Source of the DNA: Flammulina velutipes | Taxonomy: Eukaryota; Basidiomycota; Agaricomycetes; Agaricales; Physalacriaceae | Direction of reading: 5' to 3' | Assembly: GCA_011800155.1 (NCBI GenBank) | Contig: CM022377.1 | Span: 1,488,001 to 1,552,000 of the forward strand | DNA: 64,000 nt | Shown here: piece by piece, positions 11,850 to 22,469 of the stretch | Layout of the letters: each line of letters opens with the position of its first letter | How positions within the stretch are numbered: the stretch's first letter is position 1 | The notes under the pieces: generated by a model | What the model was told of the DNA's origin: nothing | What the model saw: only the letters and a program-made list of their open reading frames with translations | The model's database searches: none | Made by a program: the position numbers and the translations under genes

Positions 11850-13666
11850 ATGACGGCCCTCATCCAGCGGCCGCTGCGAGGCTCGCGTGTTTCCTCTTTC
11901 TATCCTGTCAAGACGCTTCCCGCTCTCGCATCTCTCGACAGCGCCTTTCAACTTCAGGAATACATCTCGCTACTCATTCGTCTGGACGTTCATGATGTCG
12001 ACAAAATAGTCGCAGTTCCGGACAAGACAGAGGCCGAAGAAAAGGAGGAAAAGGAGAAAGAGACGGAGGAGAAGAAGGTTGACCAGGCTTGCTGGATATA
12101 CGAACAGCTACGGTTCGTCCTGGGGCTGCTTTAATGGTTATTTGCTCACACAATGGACTCTTCAGACGACTGGCCCAGGACCTCACTCACCCTCTTATCA
12201 CGACGCTTCAGCAGGAATGCACGCGTCTAACTTGTCCAGAAATGAAGGCGGGCGAATGGCTCTACTTGTGTGTTGCGCATGGAACTGAGGGCGCCATGGA
12301 GGTCTGCATCCCTGTCACATCATGCAGATCTACTCATTGAAATCCCAATCAGCAATGTTGTGCAATTGACTACATTTTGCATACCCTAGATAGCGCAACG
12401 GCCTTGCTTAACTCGCCACGCGCCTTCCCTTCACGGTCCGTGTTTCCCAATCACTATCTGGAACTCACTCTGATATCGCTACAGAATACTCATTGACAAG
12501 ACATCTCATCGCCATTTCTCTTCTCTCGCGCGTCGACTGGGCCGCATATTCGCCCATGCATACTTCCACCATCGCGAAGCTTTTGAACAAGCGGAGGCTG
12601 AATCTTCCCTCTATGCTCGTTTCCTCGCTCTCACCACCAAATTCGAACTCGTTCCCGCCGAATTCCAAGTCATACCATCCCGCACTGAAGACATAGACGT
12701 TGGTCCTCCTCGGTTGCTGGCAGCTGGCGTCGACTCCAATGCCTTTTCATCCGCAGAAGAGTCCTCGGAAGATTGGCAAAATGAACACAACAAGAACCCA
12801 CCCGGCCTGCGAAATGAAAACCCGAGGAAGATAGGACGCAATCGTACGGACACTATGATCCATAGCGATGCCTTTGCCGTTGCCGAAGAGCTCAAGGAGA
12901 AGGAGGAAGGCTTGGTGTTTGGTGCGGGCCCGTCTATTCTAGCTGAGGAGCCAGAACCGAACGCCCAATCATCCTCCCCCGAATTGGTCATTGATGAAGT
13001 CAGTCTGTTGGATGTTCTCGACGAGGCGGCTGCACAACCCGAGGAAGAGCTACAGACACCCAATGCAACGGACGATAGAGCTCTTAGACCTGAGCCGGAG
13101 CCAGAGACGGATGAAATGAATGTAACCGCGTCTTCTTCGACGGCACTTTGGCCAGCAACAGGCGACGTAGAGATTATCCAGGCAGAGTCGCCTGTTACCT
13201 CGGAGATGCCTATTGGTTCACAGGCGGAGGAGAGTGAAGAGGAGGAACCGCCCGCTGCAGTTGCTGATGCGGAGATACCCTCGACAAGTATACCTGCCAG
13301 TGAGGCCCCGGAGCCCTCGTCCGTTGTTGAACTTGCTGATGAAAAGCCAGAGCTCGTCGCCGAGACCATTCCGCCATCCGAGGAGTCTTCGCATATTCCA
13401 GTCTCAGCCCCCGTGGAGGATGCTTCGACCACTACAGTGACGCCAGCCGAGACCTCGACAGACGAGCCAACGCCAACTCCGTCAGAAGAGTCAACGGGCA
13501 ACGAGCCTGTTGTGATTCCAGACGTTGCGCCCGAAGTTTTCAGTAAGTCTTCCCAACATATCATCATTCAGGTATTGAGAATGTACTTCTAGCACCGGAA
13601 ACTGAAGACGCAGTAGAACCAACTCCTTCAATTGCAAAAGAAGACGCCACTACGGATACGACTTGA
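11850..13666 (+). CDS. MOB4: MOB4/phocein-type MOB protein (STRIPAK component) with acidic C-terminal extension
   Basis: The N-terminus LIQRPLRGSRVSSFYPVK and the core CPEMKAGEWLYLCVAHG, QCCAIDYILHTLDS, FPSR and FAHAYFHHREAFE are those of phocein/MOB4 (Neurospora MOB-3 type). The Cys pair before CAIDY and the His pair in HAYFHH are the expected zinc ligands. This protein is a subunit of the STRIPAK phosphatase-kinase complex, which controls fusion, septation and sexual development in fungi (family knowledge). An insertion rich in Glu/Lys lies near residues 55-75. After the MOB core come some 300 residues of acidic, Pro/Ser/Glu-rich disordered sequence. Introns lie near 12113-12164, 12300-12352, 12432-12484 and 13542-13592. 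The start at 11850 matches the family N-terminus, so the longer upstream frame was not used. Confidence 0.9.
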
Positions 13667-13809
13667 TGACCTGGGATTTTCCTGTACATTTTAGACTTTG
13701 TTCCTATTCATTCATTCATTCCTGTGTTGTTTCTTTATCAAGTTCTCACCGTTGTTATCCAGAATCAAGGTCGTCACCCAAATCTGCTGTGAATCCAGTT
13801 TATCTCGTG

Positions 13810-14480
13810 CCTCCAACTCCGAAGGCCTCTCGATGATCGCTTGTGTTCTACGTTCCGTGCCCCCACTTTCCCGACTTAACCAAACGTCTGACACGGCTGT
13901 TTCTTCCATTGTCTTCTCCTTGCGCGAAGCCTATCGTTATTTTGGTATGACGCGCGCCCATCATCCTCCCTATCATCCTGTCTCCGTTTTTTCTCATTCT
14001 GGAAGGAACAGCAGGACGCGGTGGTACTTTGTTGGGTCAAAGTTCGACAAAGACCAAGATCAAAGTCAAAGGCCACTATGCTTTGACGCCAGTAAGGTAT
14101 AAGACGGCAGGAAGAATGGCCTACAAGCAACATCACCCACGCACCAACCCAAATGTCTACTCACTTGAGCTCTACTACGGAAAGCCCCCGCGGTCGTTGG
14201 TACAATCGAGACTTTCGGCGCTCCCTCTCCCGTCAAACTCTCACACTACTCTCACTCGAATTCACTGTCTTGTGTGCCTCCCCAGCTCAGGTGGTCTAGA
14301 CGATTCTCGATGATCAATTATGCTCTACATTCCGTTCCCCCGCTGACAGTGATTGAATCAAGAGCTTGAGAACGGATGTCTCTATCAACCGACGCCGCTG
14401 ACAGTAGACCTCCATGGCCGCTATCATTTTTCCACTGCCTTCTTTCTATCCGCGAGACCTATCTTATGACGCGCAGGGAG
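13810..14480 (+). repeat. Diverged tandem duplication
   Basis: A segment around 13810-13960 recurs in altered form around 14285-14475. The best core is a CGATGATC block followed by TCTAC, TTCCGT and CCCCC at the same spacing (about 13832 and 14308). A second matching part contains TGTCTTCT/TGCCTTCT and ends in TATGACGCGC (about 13945 and 14465). Neither copy has a convincing open frame. The repeat looks like decayed duplicated gene or promoter DNA between the MOB gene and the second 7TM gene. Confidence 0.4.
14026..14299 (+). pseudogene. Truncated, frameshifted inverted copy of the small gene at 21.6-22.0 kb
   Basis: From 14026 to about 14205 the DNA matches, in opposite orientation, 21960-22158. 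The match covers the promoter with a TATAAGAC box and the start of the coding sequence: MSTH, a short variable part, then PRGRWY. In both copies the TATA box starts 55 bases before the ATG (14098 to 14153 here, 22083 to 22028 there). After RWYNR this copy shifts frame: an APSPVK-like stretch matching the APSPSPSK of the other copy lies in another frame. The open frame then runs into unrelated sequence and stops near 14299. I call it a pseudogene, though a short peptide could still be made. Confidence 0.6.
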
Positions 14481-14865
14481 CAGACGAGCTGCAGCCCGCC
14501 CAGCCAGCAGGACTCATCCCACGGGCTACATCTGCGCCTCGCCTCGCTGATCTATTTAGCACTCGCATACCCCTGACACTCAGCGTGTCCCACATGCCCT
14601 ACTGAATGCATTACGACTCTTAGGAACCCCTTCTACGTCCATTCGCATACGCTGGTAACCCTCATCCACTCAGAGCATATCACTTTTCAATGTTACTATC
14701 CTATGGGCGGCCTATACATCGAGTTCAGATCCCATCATTTACAAGACACTCAAACAGAACATCAGCTGAAAATCGGTTCTTAGTCCTCGCGGCTCTAAAG
14801 GGGACAAAAGTTGGCCGCTAGCCGAGCTGCATTGCAGTGCTTCATAAATACTAGACGGTCTAGAT

Positions 14866-16447
14866 ATGCACTTCTCCTTCGTCCCATGCTCCCTCGTCAA
14901 CTCTGGACGATTTTTTTCGAGACGTCGAACTGACTGGTCGATATGCGCGAGACTCTTGTTCAACCTCGTGCGTGCTTTTTCCGAATCGTTCGCCGTGAAA
15001 TCTAACTTTGCATCAGGAGAAGATAGCGACTTCACAGCAGAGAGTCGACAATTCTTGGTCGCGTTTTTCGCCCTCCAGCTCACGGGCCTGTTCACACTCA
15101 CCATCGTACTCCTCACTGTCGCGTTATCGCCCAATGTGGCCAAGCGCCACATCTGTTGGCTCAATTTCATCTTCACTTGGATGGTTTCAGGGCTATCGTA
15201 CAGGTGCGTAGATCAATCCAACGCCACATTGGCATCAAGTCTATATCGACCATGTCACACAGTCTCCTTGTTGGACGCCCTATCAACTGGGAACCTCCAT
15301 ATGGGCTCTGCCTAACGCAAGCGGTCTTGATCTACACCGTTCCTACACTGTGAGCTTATTCTCCTCCCTGTGATCGTGTTTCTGACCTTCCCAGAACGGC
15401 GTGTACGACGACTGCACTCATGATCCATGTGCGTAGTCGCTGACGTCTGCTTCTATTGTGCCTATAAAGTCTATTCATAGGTATTCTTGTCCATTCGGTC
15501 TATCTTGGAGATATCACATATTCGAACGCCTTCAAGATGGACTATTGTCGTGAGTTTCTACAGTTCATCCATCAGCTATTCACCTCAAGAGGTTCCAGCT
15601 TTCCGTTCTTCCGTATCCTCTGAGCATTGGAATCGCGACGCTACCTCTCGCGTACGGAATAACAAATCACGACCTCGTCGTTCGCCGAGGTCCTTCCCAT
15701 CTATACTGTGGCATCGAGAATGGAATACCGTACGTTCCCTATACACTCCCAAATCCAATTCACTCAGAGGTCTTCCCACTCAAACAGAGGACGAGTATCG
15801 TCTATCGTGGTAACCAGCATCATGCTCCTCTGTCTGGGTGTAGAGATCGCTATAGGTGTAACGTTGGTCAAGAATTGGAAGAAACTCAAGAAAAGGAAAC
15901 AGAACCACCCAATGCTATCGCTGGCGTTTCGCGTTGGGGCGTTTAGTATTCTGGGATGTTTGGCGATCGGGTGCGCACTTGGGCCTTGGGCCCTTTTGAC
16001 TTGATTAATTCCAGCTGACCGAGTCCTCCAGCCTCGGTTTCGTGTTCATGTTTATAGAGAATCACGGTCCAGCTATCAACATAATTCTTGCAACACGTAA
16101 GAATTCATCGCCGTGCAACTCTCCTTAATCTAAGCAATTGCTAGTTCCCGTTTTCGCAGCCTCGATCTTCGGAACACAAAAGGTACGCCTTGTACCCCGA
16201 TATCTTGACGTTCGCGTAAGGATTCATCTACTGCAATCAGGACATTTTGGATGTCTGGGTCAGCCTCCTTCGAGGGAGAAGGCCTCCGAAGGTCGATATC
16301 TCGGCCAGCCATAGCGTTAATAGTATACCTGTTGCCTCCGCCGATTCGAGTCGTCAAACAGGTATCGAGATGTCGAATGGGAGCTATCCGTCCCCATCTA
16401 TCGTTTCGTATCACAATGTCCATCATCCATATGCGGCGCAACAATAA
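14866..16447 (+). CDS. Seven-transmembrane orphan receptor-like protein, copy 2
   Basis: This paralog of the minus-strand 4.5-6.1 kb gene has hydrophobic segments FFALQLTGLFTLTIVLL, WLNFIFTWMVSGLSYS and LCLTQAVLIYTVPTL. Further segments come from short exons near 15395-15435, 15482-15548, 15590-15728, 15769-15970 and 16031-16097. The end is VPVFAASIFGTQKDIL followed by a polar, Ser-rich tail that would lie in the cytosol if the topology is GPCR-like. The TAA ends at 16447. The start is uncertain: the ATG at 14866 opens the longest frame. An ATG at 14943 followed by an intron with donor near 14969 and acceptor near 15017 gives a shorter N-terminus and fits a possible AT-rich TATA-like site near 14844 better. 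The family is unnamed; ligand and pathway are unknown. Confidence 0.65.
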
Positions 16448-16588
16448 AATGTATTATAGACCTGATGATGAAGCGATACAGTTTCGCACTAGAGCGTGAT
16501 GGAGATTCCCGTCGACAGAAGGGGATATAGGTAGCAAGTCCAACGTCAACGATCGTAAAGGTCATGATTCATGGAGGGCATTCTCCGA

Positions 16589-17009
16589 TTACGCCACTCG
16601 AACTCGCTCGTTCTTCGAAATGATATACCTGTCAACAAACTGCGTCAGCAAGGAAGTACACTGTCTAAAGCTGAAGCTCACCAAGCGTGAATCACACCGG
16701 GTATCCAACCAAGTACACAGAGACATATGTTGATCCAGAAGTCTGCAAATCAATGTCGGCCTCCACACCAAGTTTCGGAGAGGGAACATCACGTACCAGC
16801 GGCGCATCCTCGCTCTGACAAAGATAAGAAGTCCTTTAGTACATCTTGACATCTTTGCAGACATTACGCACTGAACAGGACCGAGACGAACGGAAGGATA
16901 CTAAAGCACATTTCCGTTAGAACAAAGGACCGGGGGTCAACGAAGGGAAGGCTTACATGGCGAGAAAATACAAGAAGACATCGCTGTTAGAAGACGGGGC
17001 TTTGGACAT
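16589..17009 (-). CDS. PMP3: PMP3/UPF0057 small plasma-membrane proteolipid
   Basis: Five small exons on the minus strand join in frame from the ATG at 17009 to the TAA at 16589-16591, giving about 66 residues. The protein has the family order: a first membrane helix (DVFLYFLAIILPFVSVLF), the conserved RGCAADFWINI turn, and a second helix with GWIPGVIHAWYII. PMP3 proteins sit in the plasma membrane and affect membrane potential and salt tolerance in yeast. Exon 3 is only 18 bases long (16797-16814), which is why no long open frame covers the gene. The C-terminal tail SKNERVRVA is basic and longer than in yeast Pmp3. Exon borders all follow GT-AG and restore the family consensus, so confidence is high. 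Confidence 0.9.
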
Positions 17010-17044
17010 TGGAATAATCGTAAAGTCTGAACGTCCTGTGGCGG

Positions 17045-17052
17045 TTTATAAA
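17045..17052 (-). promoter_or_regulatory. Probable TATA box of PMP3
   Basis: The palindromic TTTATAAA lies about 36-43 bases upstream of the PMP3 ATG on the minus strand. The position is right for a TATA element with a short 5' leader. Function is inferred from sequence and position only. Confidence 0.5.
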
Positions 17053-19337
17053 GAGAGCTGGCGCCGCCGGGACTGCGGCTTATTGTGTCATTGCACAGCC
17101 ACGGCCATATGCTGTGCTGCGCCACACGTACACTTGCTCACAATACGTGGGAGGCTGAGTCTGGGCTGAGTACTGAGTAGCTACTGCGGAAATATAATTA
17201 TATTTCCGCGCAGTGCGTGATCCGGAGACTCAGAGGGATTAAGAATGGCGCATAGAAGGAGGCGGTATCATTACGCCGGGGGTTAACATTGTGAACGTTT
17301 GTATCCTCTGTCGTTATGTTGATTGGACATGTCGGGTACTTGCGCGCATACCAAGTATACGTGAAAGAATCTCTCGCGGTAGAATCCTTCCAACGGTCAG
17401 AAGTCAGCAGGCATGACCTTACGCACACATACTGTGGGTAAAAACTTGAATGGTCCCTCGTAGAAATTTGATAGATTTGACAGCTCGACTGAGTAATCTC
17501 GACCTTCGTTCTGTTCTTTCAATTATGGATGAGCAGCTTTATAGGACCCATTCAATTATGAGGGTGACAGATGAGGACTTCAAATTCATACGAAACCTAT
17601 ATGTGGATGTTCGTTAGATCTGAAGAAAGCTGGTGAAGGCCGCTGAGAACAAGTTGAGTATTTCTGCTTCTCATCGTACGGCTAGTAAATGACATCGTGG
17701 CATGTGGCCAAAGGAAGACTTTGGTTTTAAAATCGATGCGATGTGCGCCGGTGATTTGGTCGGTCGAATTCCCGTCAGCCTTACCAGTACCACCGATGTT
17801 CGCAATCATCAATCCCATGTCAGTCCCTACGCTCACCAAGCAACCAGGACCGGAAAAAGCCAGTAGCGCCACTTAGATAGCGCACCGCTATATCCATAGA
17901 ACAGCGGGCTTGGACAGGTTTCGACGAAGCCGAGCCCCAAAGACGGTAGTTTGCATCGCGGGAGGCCGCACTTATCTGATGCTAATGATTCATGGGGAAT
18001 CGATGGATCCAAACGTATAAGCTTAAGATTGACAATCTCAGGCCAGGGCGAAGGCCGGAACGTCTAACAGATTCGGTGACCATTGTGATCCCGCCAGCTA
18101 CCCGAGAAGCGCAGGATTTCAGACCTCAACCTAGAAGCTGGGGGATAGAGGCTCCGAGGAGTCAAAAGTAGGCACGATGCCTTTATCCGTGGGTGAGGAG
18201 GACTACTCACCGGTTCTTCGAGGTGAAGTGGGAAATATGAATACCGAAATTCTCAGGGAATATCGATGGCGGAAAGGCGGCGCGTCCTCGGCGCTCGCGT
18301 CGTTTTCATTTCAACACGAGCCCCAAAATACACGTGTATATCTCCCAGGTTCAGAAAAGCGTTGGAAAAAGAAAGCCAGGGAGGCCTTCGATGGAATCAT
18401 CGAGGCGCACAAGACCACCGCAATTAGACGATCGGGCCGACGACTATTTCATGTAGGAGATTGTGGGTCAATGTATCCCAGCGCAATTTCCGAGAGGGCA
18501 TTTGAAGTGAAGGCGATTGAGGTCCTACGTAGCGTGGAGATAAGGGAAAGATAGGTTTTTCATTTAGGCGCATAAACTCGCAAGCTTACTGCCAATCCTA
18601 AGAACGCGAAGCAACGGGATCACCAGGAAGTAGAGGACCTCTGAGTGTAATAACGAAATAATGAGGCGTTTCTTCGCATCGTGGTCCGGCTGAGTATACA
18701 AATATCAATCTTACAAAATCCATGAGACTTCTGGATATTTCTTCAAGGCCACATGTCGCGGACGTGACGAAATGAAAGTGGCGCTGAGATTCGCCATTAA
18801 AACGAGTCAGAGCCCCCGAAATTTTGAGCAGTGAAGACTGTTCCCGATGCTCGGCATTCTGCTGTGGCGCAACCATACAAAGGGTATATTAACCTGTAGA
18901 ATGGTCGAGGAAGCGGGGAACGAGGAGGAGAGAGCAGCATGCCAGTAGGGTTAGCGCTGTTAGCGGCGGAAATACGAGCATGATTTTGAGCTGCCTCGAG
19001 GTGATGGATATTAGGCGGGTGTACGTACTCGAGAGGAAAAGAGCAGACTGGGAGGGGCTGGAGGGCTATATTAGCGTTGTAGATAGAGCGCAGGTAGCAT
19101 TTCGATGCCTGAGATCTGACATAGGCGGGACGTGTTGCTTGCTTGGAACGGACCTCGATCGTATGGAAATTGTAACGGAGAATGTGACATAACGGTAACG
19201 CTGGATTTGTCCGGAATCTGAGATCCAGATCTGACCTATTCAGGGAAGGATGGGAAAACATTAAAAGAGGGTGAATACCGAACCTCCGCATCCGTCTTTA
19301 AAAATTATCGCCCACCTCTCTTCCAGCGACCGCCACC
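17053..19337. other. 2.3-kb stretch without a supported gene
   Basis: Several open frames of 70-165 codons occur on both strands (for example plus 18177-18554, minus 17597-17872 and minus 18797-19291). None shows a family motif, a paralog in the window or convincing flanking splice sites. A short minus-strand frame near 18890-18980 encodes a hydrophobic stretch that could be a membrane or signal segment, but I could not extend it through exons. The stretch may hold a small undetected gene. I see no tRNA-like or repeat structure. Confidence 0.3.
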
Positions 19338-20111
19338 ATGGATATCCTTCGAACTGATTCTCCCGTTACTGGCTTCGAGTTTCCTTCATCCAGTCTTACT
19401 CGTCCTTCACCGTACTGGGTCCGTGCTTTACCACAACCGACACCCGTCCCAGAATACACAGAAGATTTCGACGAACTAGAATGGGAAGCAGAAGCAGAAT
19501 TGCACTCGCTAGTCCACCAACTCTCATTCTCTGACATGCGCGACTGCAAACGCGTATCTTCCTCATCCAGTTTCCAAAGCCGCGCATCCTCATCGTCGTC
19601 GGCGGACTCACTCTCTACCATCGGTTACACTTCGTATACCACTTCCACTTCCACCCTTCATACCCCCAGCTCTTCTGTGGACTACCAATACAGCACTCGT
19701 TCTATTGCAAAATCCCGTTCATTCGCCTCTCTCAGCCTCGCTCCGTCCGCAAGACGTGAAGCCGTCTATATCATTGACGATGACGAGACCGAGCAGAGCG
19801 ACGATGCAGACCACTACCGGACGGCAGACGCACTATCGGAGGAGCCCCCGTCGCGCTTTTCGATAGACGAAGATGTCCAATCGCGTCCTTTCCGCGATAT
19901 CTGGACGCGTTCCCGCGCGATATCCATGTCTTCCCCGCGTCCTTCTATCCCCAGTTCACCTGCATTGTCTGCATACCCATTTCCCTCCATGCCCGTATCG
20001 CCGCCAACGCGCTCTTACGCCCCGGCGCCTCCACCGTCACCAACCGCTCACAAAAAGAGCAAGCGCAAAACCGTCCTCTCCATTCTCAATATGGGCATGT
20101 TCAACTTTTGA
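19338..20111 (+). CDS. Hypothetical disordered Ser/Pro-rich protein
   Basis: A single-exon frame of 257 residues with a near-ideal Kozak context (GCCACCATGG). The first 80 residues contain a short acidic segment (TEDFDELEWEAEAELHSLV) that could form a helix. Serine-rich low-complexity tracts with many SS and STST runs follow, then an acidic IIDDDE patch and a Pro/Ser-rich end with a KKSKRK basic cluster before the hydrophobic last residues (TVLSILNMGMFNF). I recognise no domain. The conserved-looking ends and good start context argue for a real gene. Function is unknown; the basic cluster could be a nuclear signal. Confidence 0.6.
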   Translation: MDILRTDSPVTGFEFPSSSLTRPSPYWVRALPQPTPVPEYTEDFDELEWEAEAELHSLVHQLSFSDMRDCKRVSSSSSFQSRASSSSSADSLSTIGYTSYTTSTSTLHTPSSSVDYQYSTRSIAKSRSFASLSLAPSARREAVYIIDDDETEQSDDADHYRTADALSEEPPSRFSIDEDVQSRPFRDIWTRSRAISMSSPRPSIPSSPALSAYPFPSMPVSPPTRSYAPAPPPSPTAHKKSKRKTVLSILNMGMFNF

Positions 20112-21595
20112 GTCCTTCCCTATTTACCTCTTCGCTGTATCTATTTGCTCTCAGGATTTTTTACGGTCATCACATCACGCTCATTGGTCTACTTTACTCG
20201 GCATGTACTTCATTCACTCGTTGTACCCCACTACACTCCTTAACTAGCCACGCTTTCTCGCCATACTTACTCTCCTTCAGCATACAGACTTTGGCATTAT
20301 TGTAGCACAAACATATCTATCTGTATCCATATGTAATCTAGCATAGACTACCTGCATTACTGCGAGACACTCAGAACTGCATACACCATCACCATCCATC
20401 ACTCCGGGTCCCGCGACGATGCACCTGGATGAGATCAACAACCCTCGCTGACCCTCGCTCGTATCCAACCTTTTGCGCATCGCAAGGGATGATGGGACCT
20501 TGGTAGCTCTACTTCAAACACATCCAGTACGCCCCAGTCTTTGTCTGGCTATCACCAGAAACACTCGTCAATCGGTTGATTGATTCCTGGCTGCACATGT
20601 CCGTCCAACGCCATTCAACGTCAACGTCCAGTCGAAGTAAAGTGCTTACGTTGTGGGGTCTAGGGTGTGAACGGTGTCGTTATCGAGTATTTTACGGGGT
20701 CCTCATTTTCTCGGTCTGCCGCCTGCGATCAACGTACACTCGGGGGAATAACGTTTGGCACCTTGTGAGAAAGTATAAACTTGCCATTTTGCGCATGCTT
20801 CTTCTCAGGCGCTCCTTGAAGCTCGGTACGCACACTTGTATAATTTCCAAGTCGACCATCCATATGAATTGCGTGCGGTGCCCTATCCGACGCCACATGA
20901 CGCCACATTCGGCTGCACCATTCCACGTGGATCGTAGGCCGTTCTTCGGAGTAGGGTACATATGGCTCCCAAGAGATTTGAAAATAATATTCGTCTACTT
21001 GATTGTAAATATCCTCACACAGGTTCCTACTGACGGGTTCCCACGAATCTGAATCTTCAATCAACAACTTTGACCTGACGCCACACAACCGTAGCACTCA
21101 AACAATGTCCGACTATTCCGAATTCAGTATGACAGAGGGCTATTCGTATAGGGGGTGGGCGGAAGTAAAATACGGTTCCACAATTCCATGACGACGAGGC
21201 CGTCGTCATGATCAACACACGCGCGACAGCTCGAAAATGAAATTTCCCCAGTACCCTACCTGCCACTGTCAGAATCTGCCAGTACTTTACTTGATTAGCA
21301 ACCTATAAGGCTCTACCAGCCTGTTATACCAACTTGATGTTGTAGAGCCACCAATTGAACACACATCTAACAAAAAATTGCAAGAGCGACTGCGAACGCC
21401 GCAATGCGTATGTGATAGGTGGGGACCAGTGGAAATATTAACTAGCAGTTGATAAATCATATGCAATGCAATTGATCATGATAACACGACCGCCATACAA
21501 AGAAGCACATAAAATCTAGCTTAAACAAGCAAGAGGGGTTTCTGGACGACATATAAAGAACAGTTACCATCTTACTGAGAAACTTTTAGTCGCCC
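20112..21595. other. 1.5-kb intergenic stretch
   Basis: No supported gene. Frames such as plus 20576-21052 and minus 20729-21097 overlap each other on opposite strands and show no recognisable motif. Pyrimidine-rich DNA just after 20112 fits a 3' untranslated region of the upstream gene. Confidence 0.3.
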
Positions 21596-22028
21596 TTCCC
21601 GCCTCCGCCATTTGTCTGCGCGATCATATCATTGGTCTTGGTCTTTTCATTATCCAAGCCGACCTAAAAACATATGCCAATGGTCAGAACCTGGACGTGC
21701 GCCACAATAGAGATACTGAACTGACCGAGGTCGGACTTGGAGAAGGTGAACGACTGGAAGGAATATATGCAGGCGTCGGAGCGCGGCTCATCCCGCTCCA
21801 GTCGTAATCCTCGTATTCAGTGCTGTAGTCGAAGTTCGGCATCCTGCTCGTATACTCGTACTGCGGATCCGGGGTGACGGATCGCGGAGTGGGCGCCACT
21901 TCGGGATATGATGTGTATTCCTCATCGATGGGCAAGTACTTGGAAGGCGAAGGGGAGGGAGCTGGGGAACGATCGTACCAACGACCGCGGGGGATTTGAG
22001 TAGAAGTAGCGTTAGAATGAGTAGACAT
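21596..22028 (-). CDS. Small disordered Ser/Pro/Tyr-rich protein (source copy of the 14.1-kb pseudogene)
   Basis: Exon 1 starts at the ATG at 22028 and encodes MSTH, then PRGRWYDRSPAPSPSPSK and a stretch rich in Tyr, Pro, Asp and Ser. A short intron (donor about 21713, acceptor about 21668) joins a second exon that ends in NGGGGKGD with the TAA at 21596-21598. The product is about 128 residues, with no domain, no membrane segment and no signal peptide. Its promoter and first exon are duplicated in inverted orientation at 14.0-14.2 kb. Function is unknown. A TATAAGAC box at 22076-22083 and the intact frame after the shared part suggest this is the live copy. Confidence 0.6.
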
Positions 22029-22158
22029 TTGGGCTGGTATGTGGGTGATGTTGCTTGTAGGCCATTCTTCCCGCCGTCTTATAGTTTACTGGCGTCAAAG
22101 CATAGTGGTCTTTGACTTTGATCTTGGTCTTTGTTGCCGGACTTTGACCCAACAAAGT
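21960..22158 (-). repeat. Inverted duplicate of 14026-14205
   Basis: The segment holds the promoter, 5' leader and first codons of the small disordered gene. It pairs with a copy about 8 kb away on the opposite strand. By eye identity is high (only scattered substitutions and one small indel) up to the PRGRWY codons, after which the copies part. Confidence 0.7.
22076..22083 (-). promoter_or_regulatory. TATA box of the 21.6-22.0 kb gene
   Basis: TATAAGAC on the minus strand starts 55 bases before the ATG. The same box at the same distance is present in the inverted copy (14098), within a block of about 130 bases that is more conserved than the coding part. Confidence 0.5.
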
Positions 22159-22469
22159 GCTGTGCCCTGTTGATTTTGTCGCCTTCCTATCTGAGAAACA
22201 AGGATGGCGATCGAGATGAATGGACAACGATCCGACGCCACTGAATGATAGTTACATAGAGTTGGAGGACGCGTTGCGCCACCTCTCCGAACATCGCCAA
22301 CTTCGAATCTGAGGGCAGAATGTTGAATACATAAGAACTACATGGATAGTGATATAGTCATACAAAAATGATTGTTCCCTACGATGGGGGTCAGACATAC
22401 AAAATGAGTAGAGATGATGCTACATAGATAAAAAAATTGCTAGAGACGATGCCACAAACGACGAGAACC
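22159..22469. other. Short intergenic stretch
   Basis: It lies between the start side of the small disordered gene and the stop of the large coiled-coil gene. AT-rich DNA around 22320-22460 is probably the 3' untranslated region of the coiled-coil gene. I see nothing else in it. Confidence 0.3.

Noticed and set aside
14029..14313. A 94-codon frame matching another frame at 22.0-22.2 kb (shared peptide around TKIKVK and YKTAGRMAYKQ)
   Set aside because: The match is in promoter and leader DNA that was duplicated; the true start codons (14153 and 22028) are in another frame, so the shared peptide is a by-product of DNA identity.
18177..18554. A 125-codon plus-strand frame
   Set aside because: No motif, paralog or splice context; kept only as a possibility in the description of the gap.
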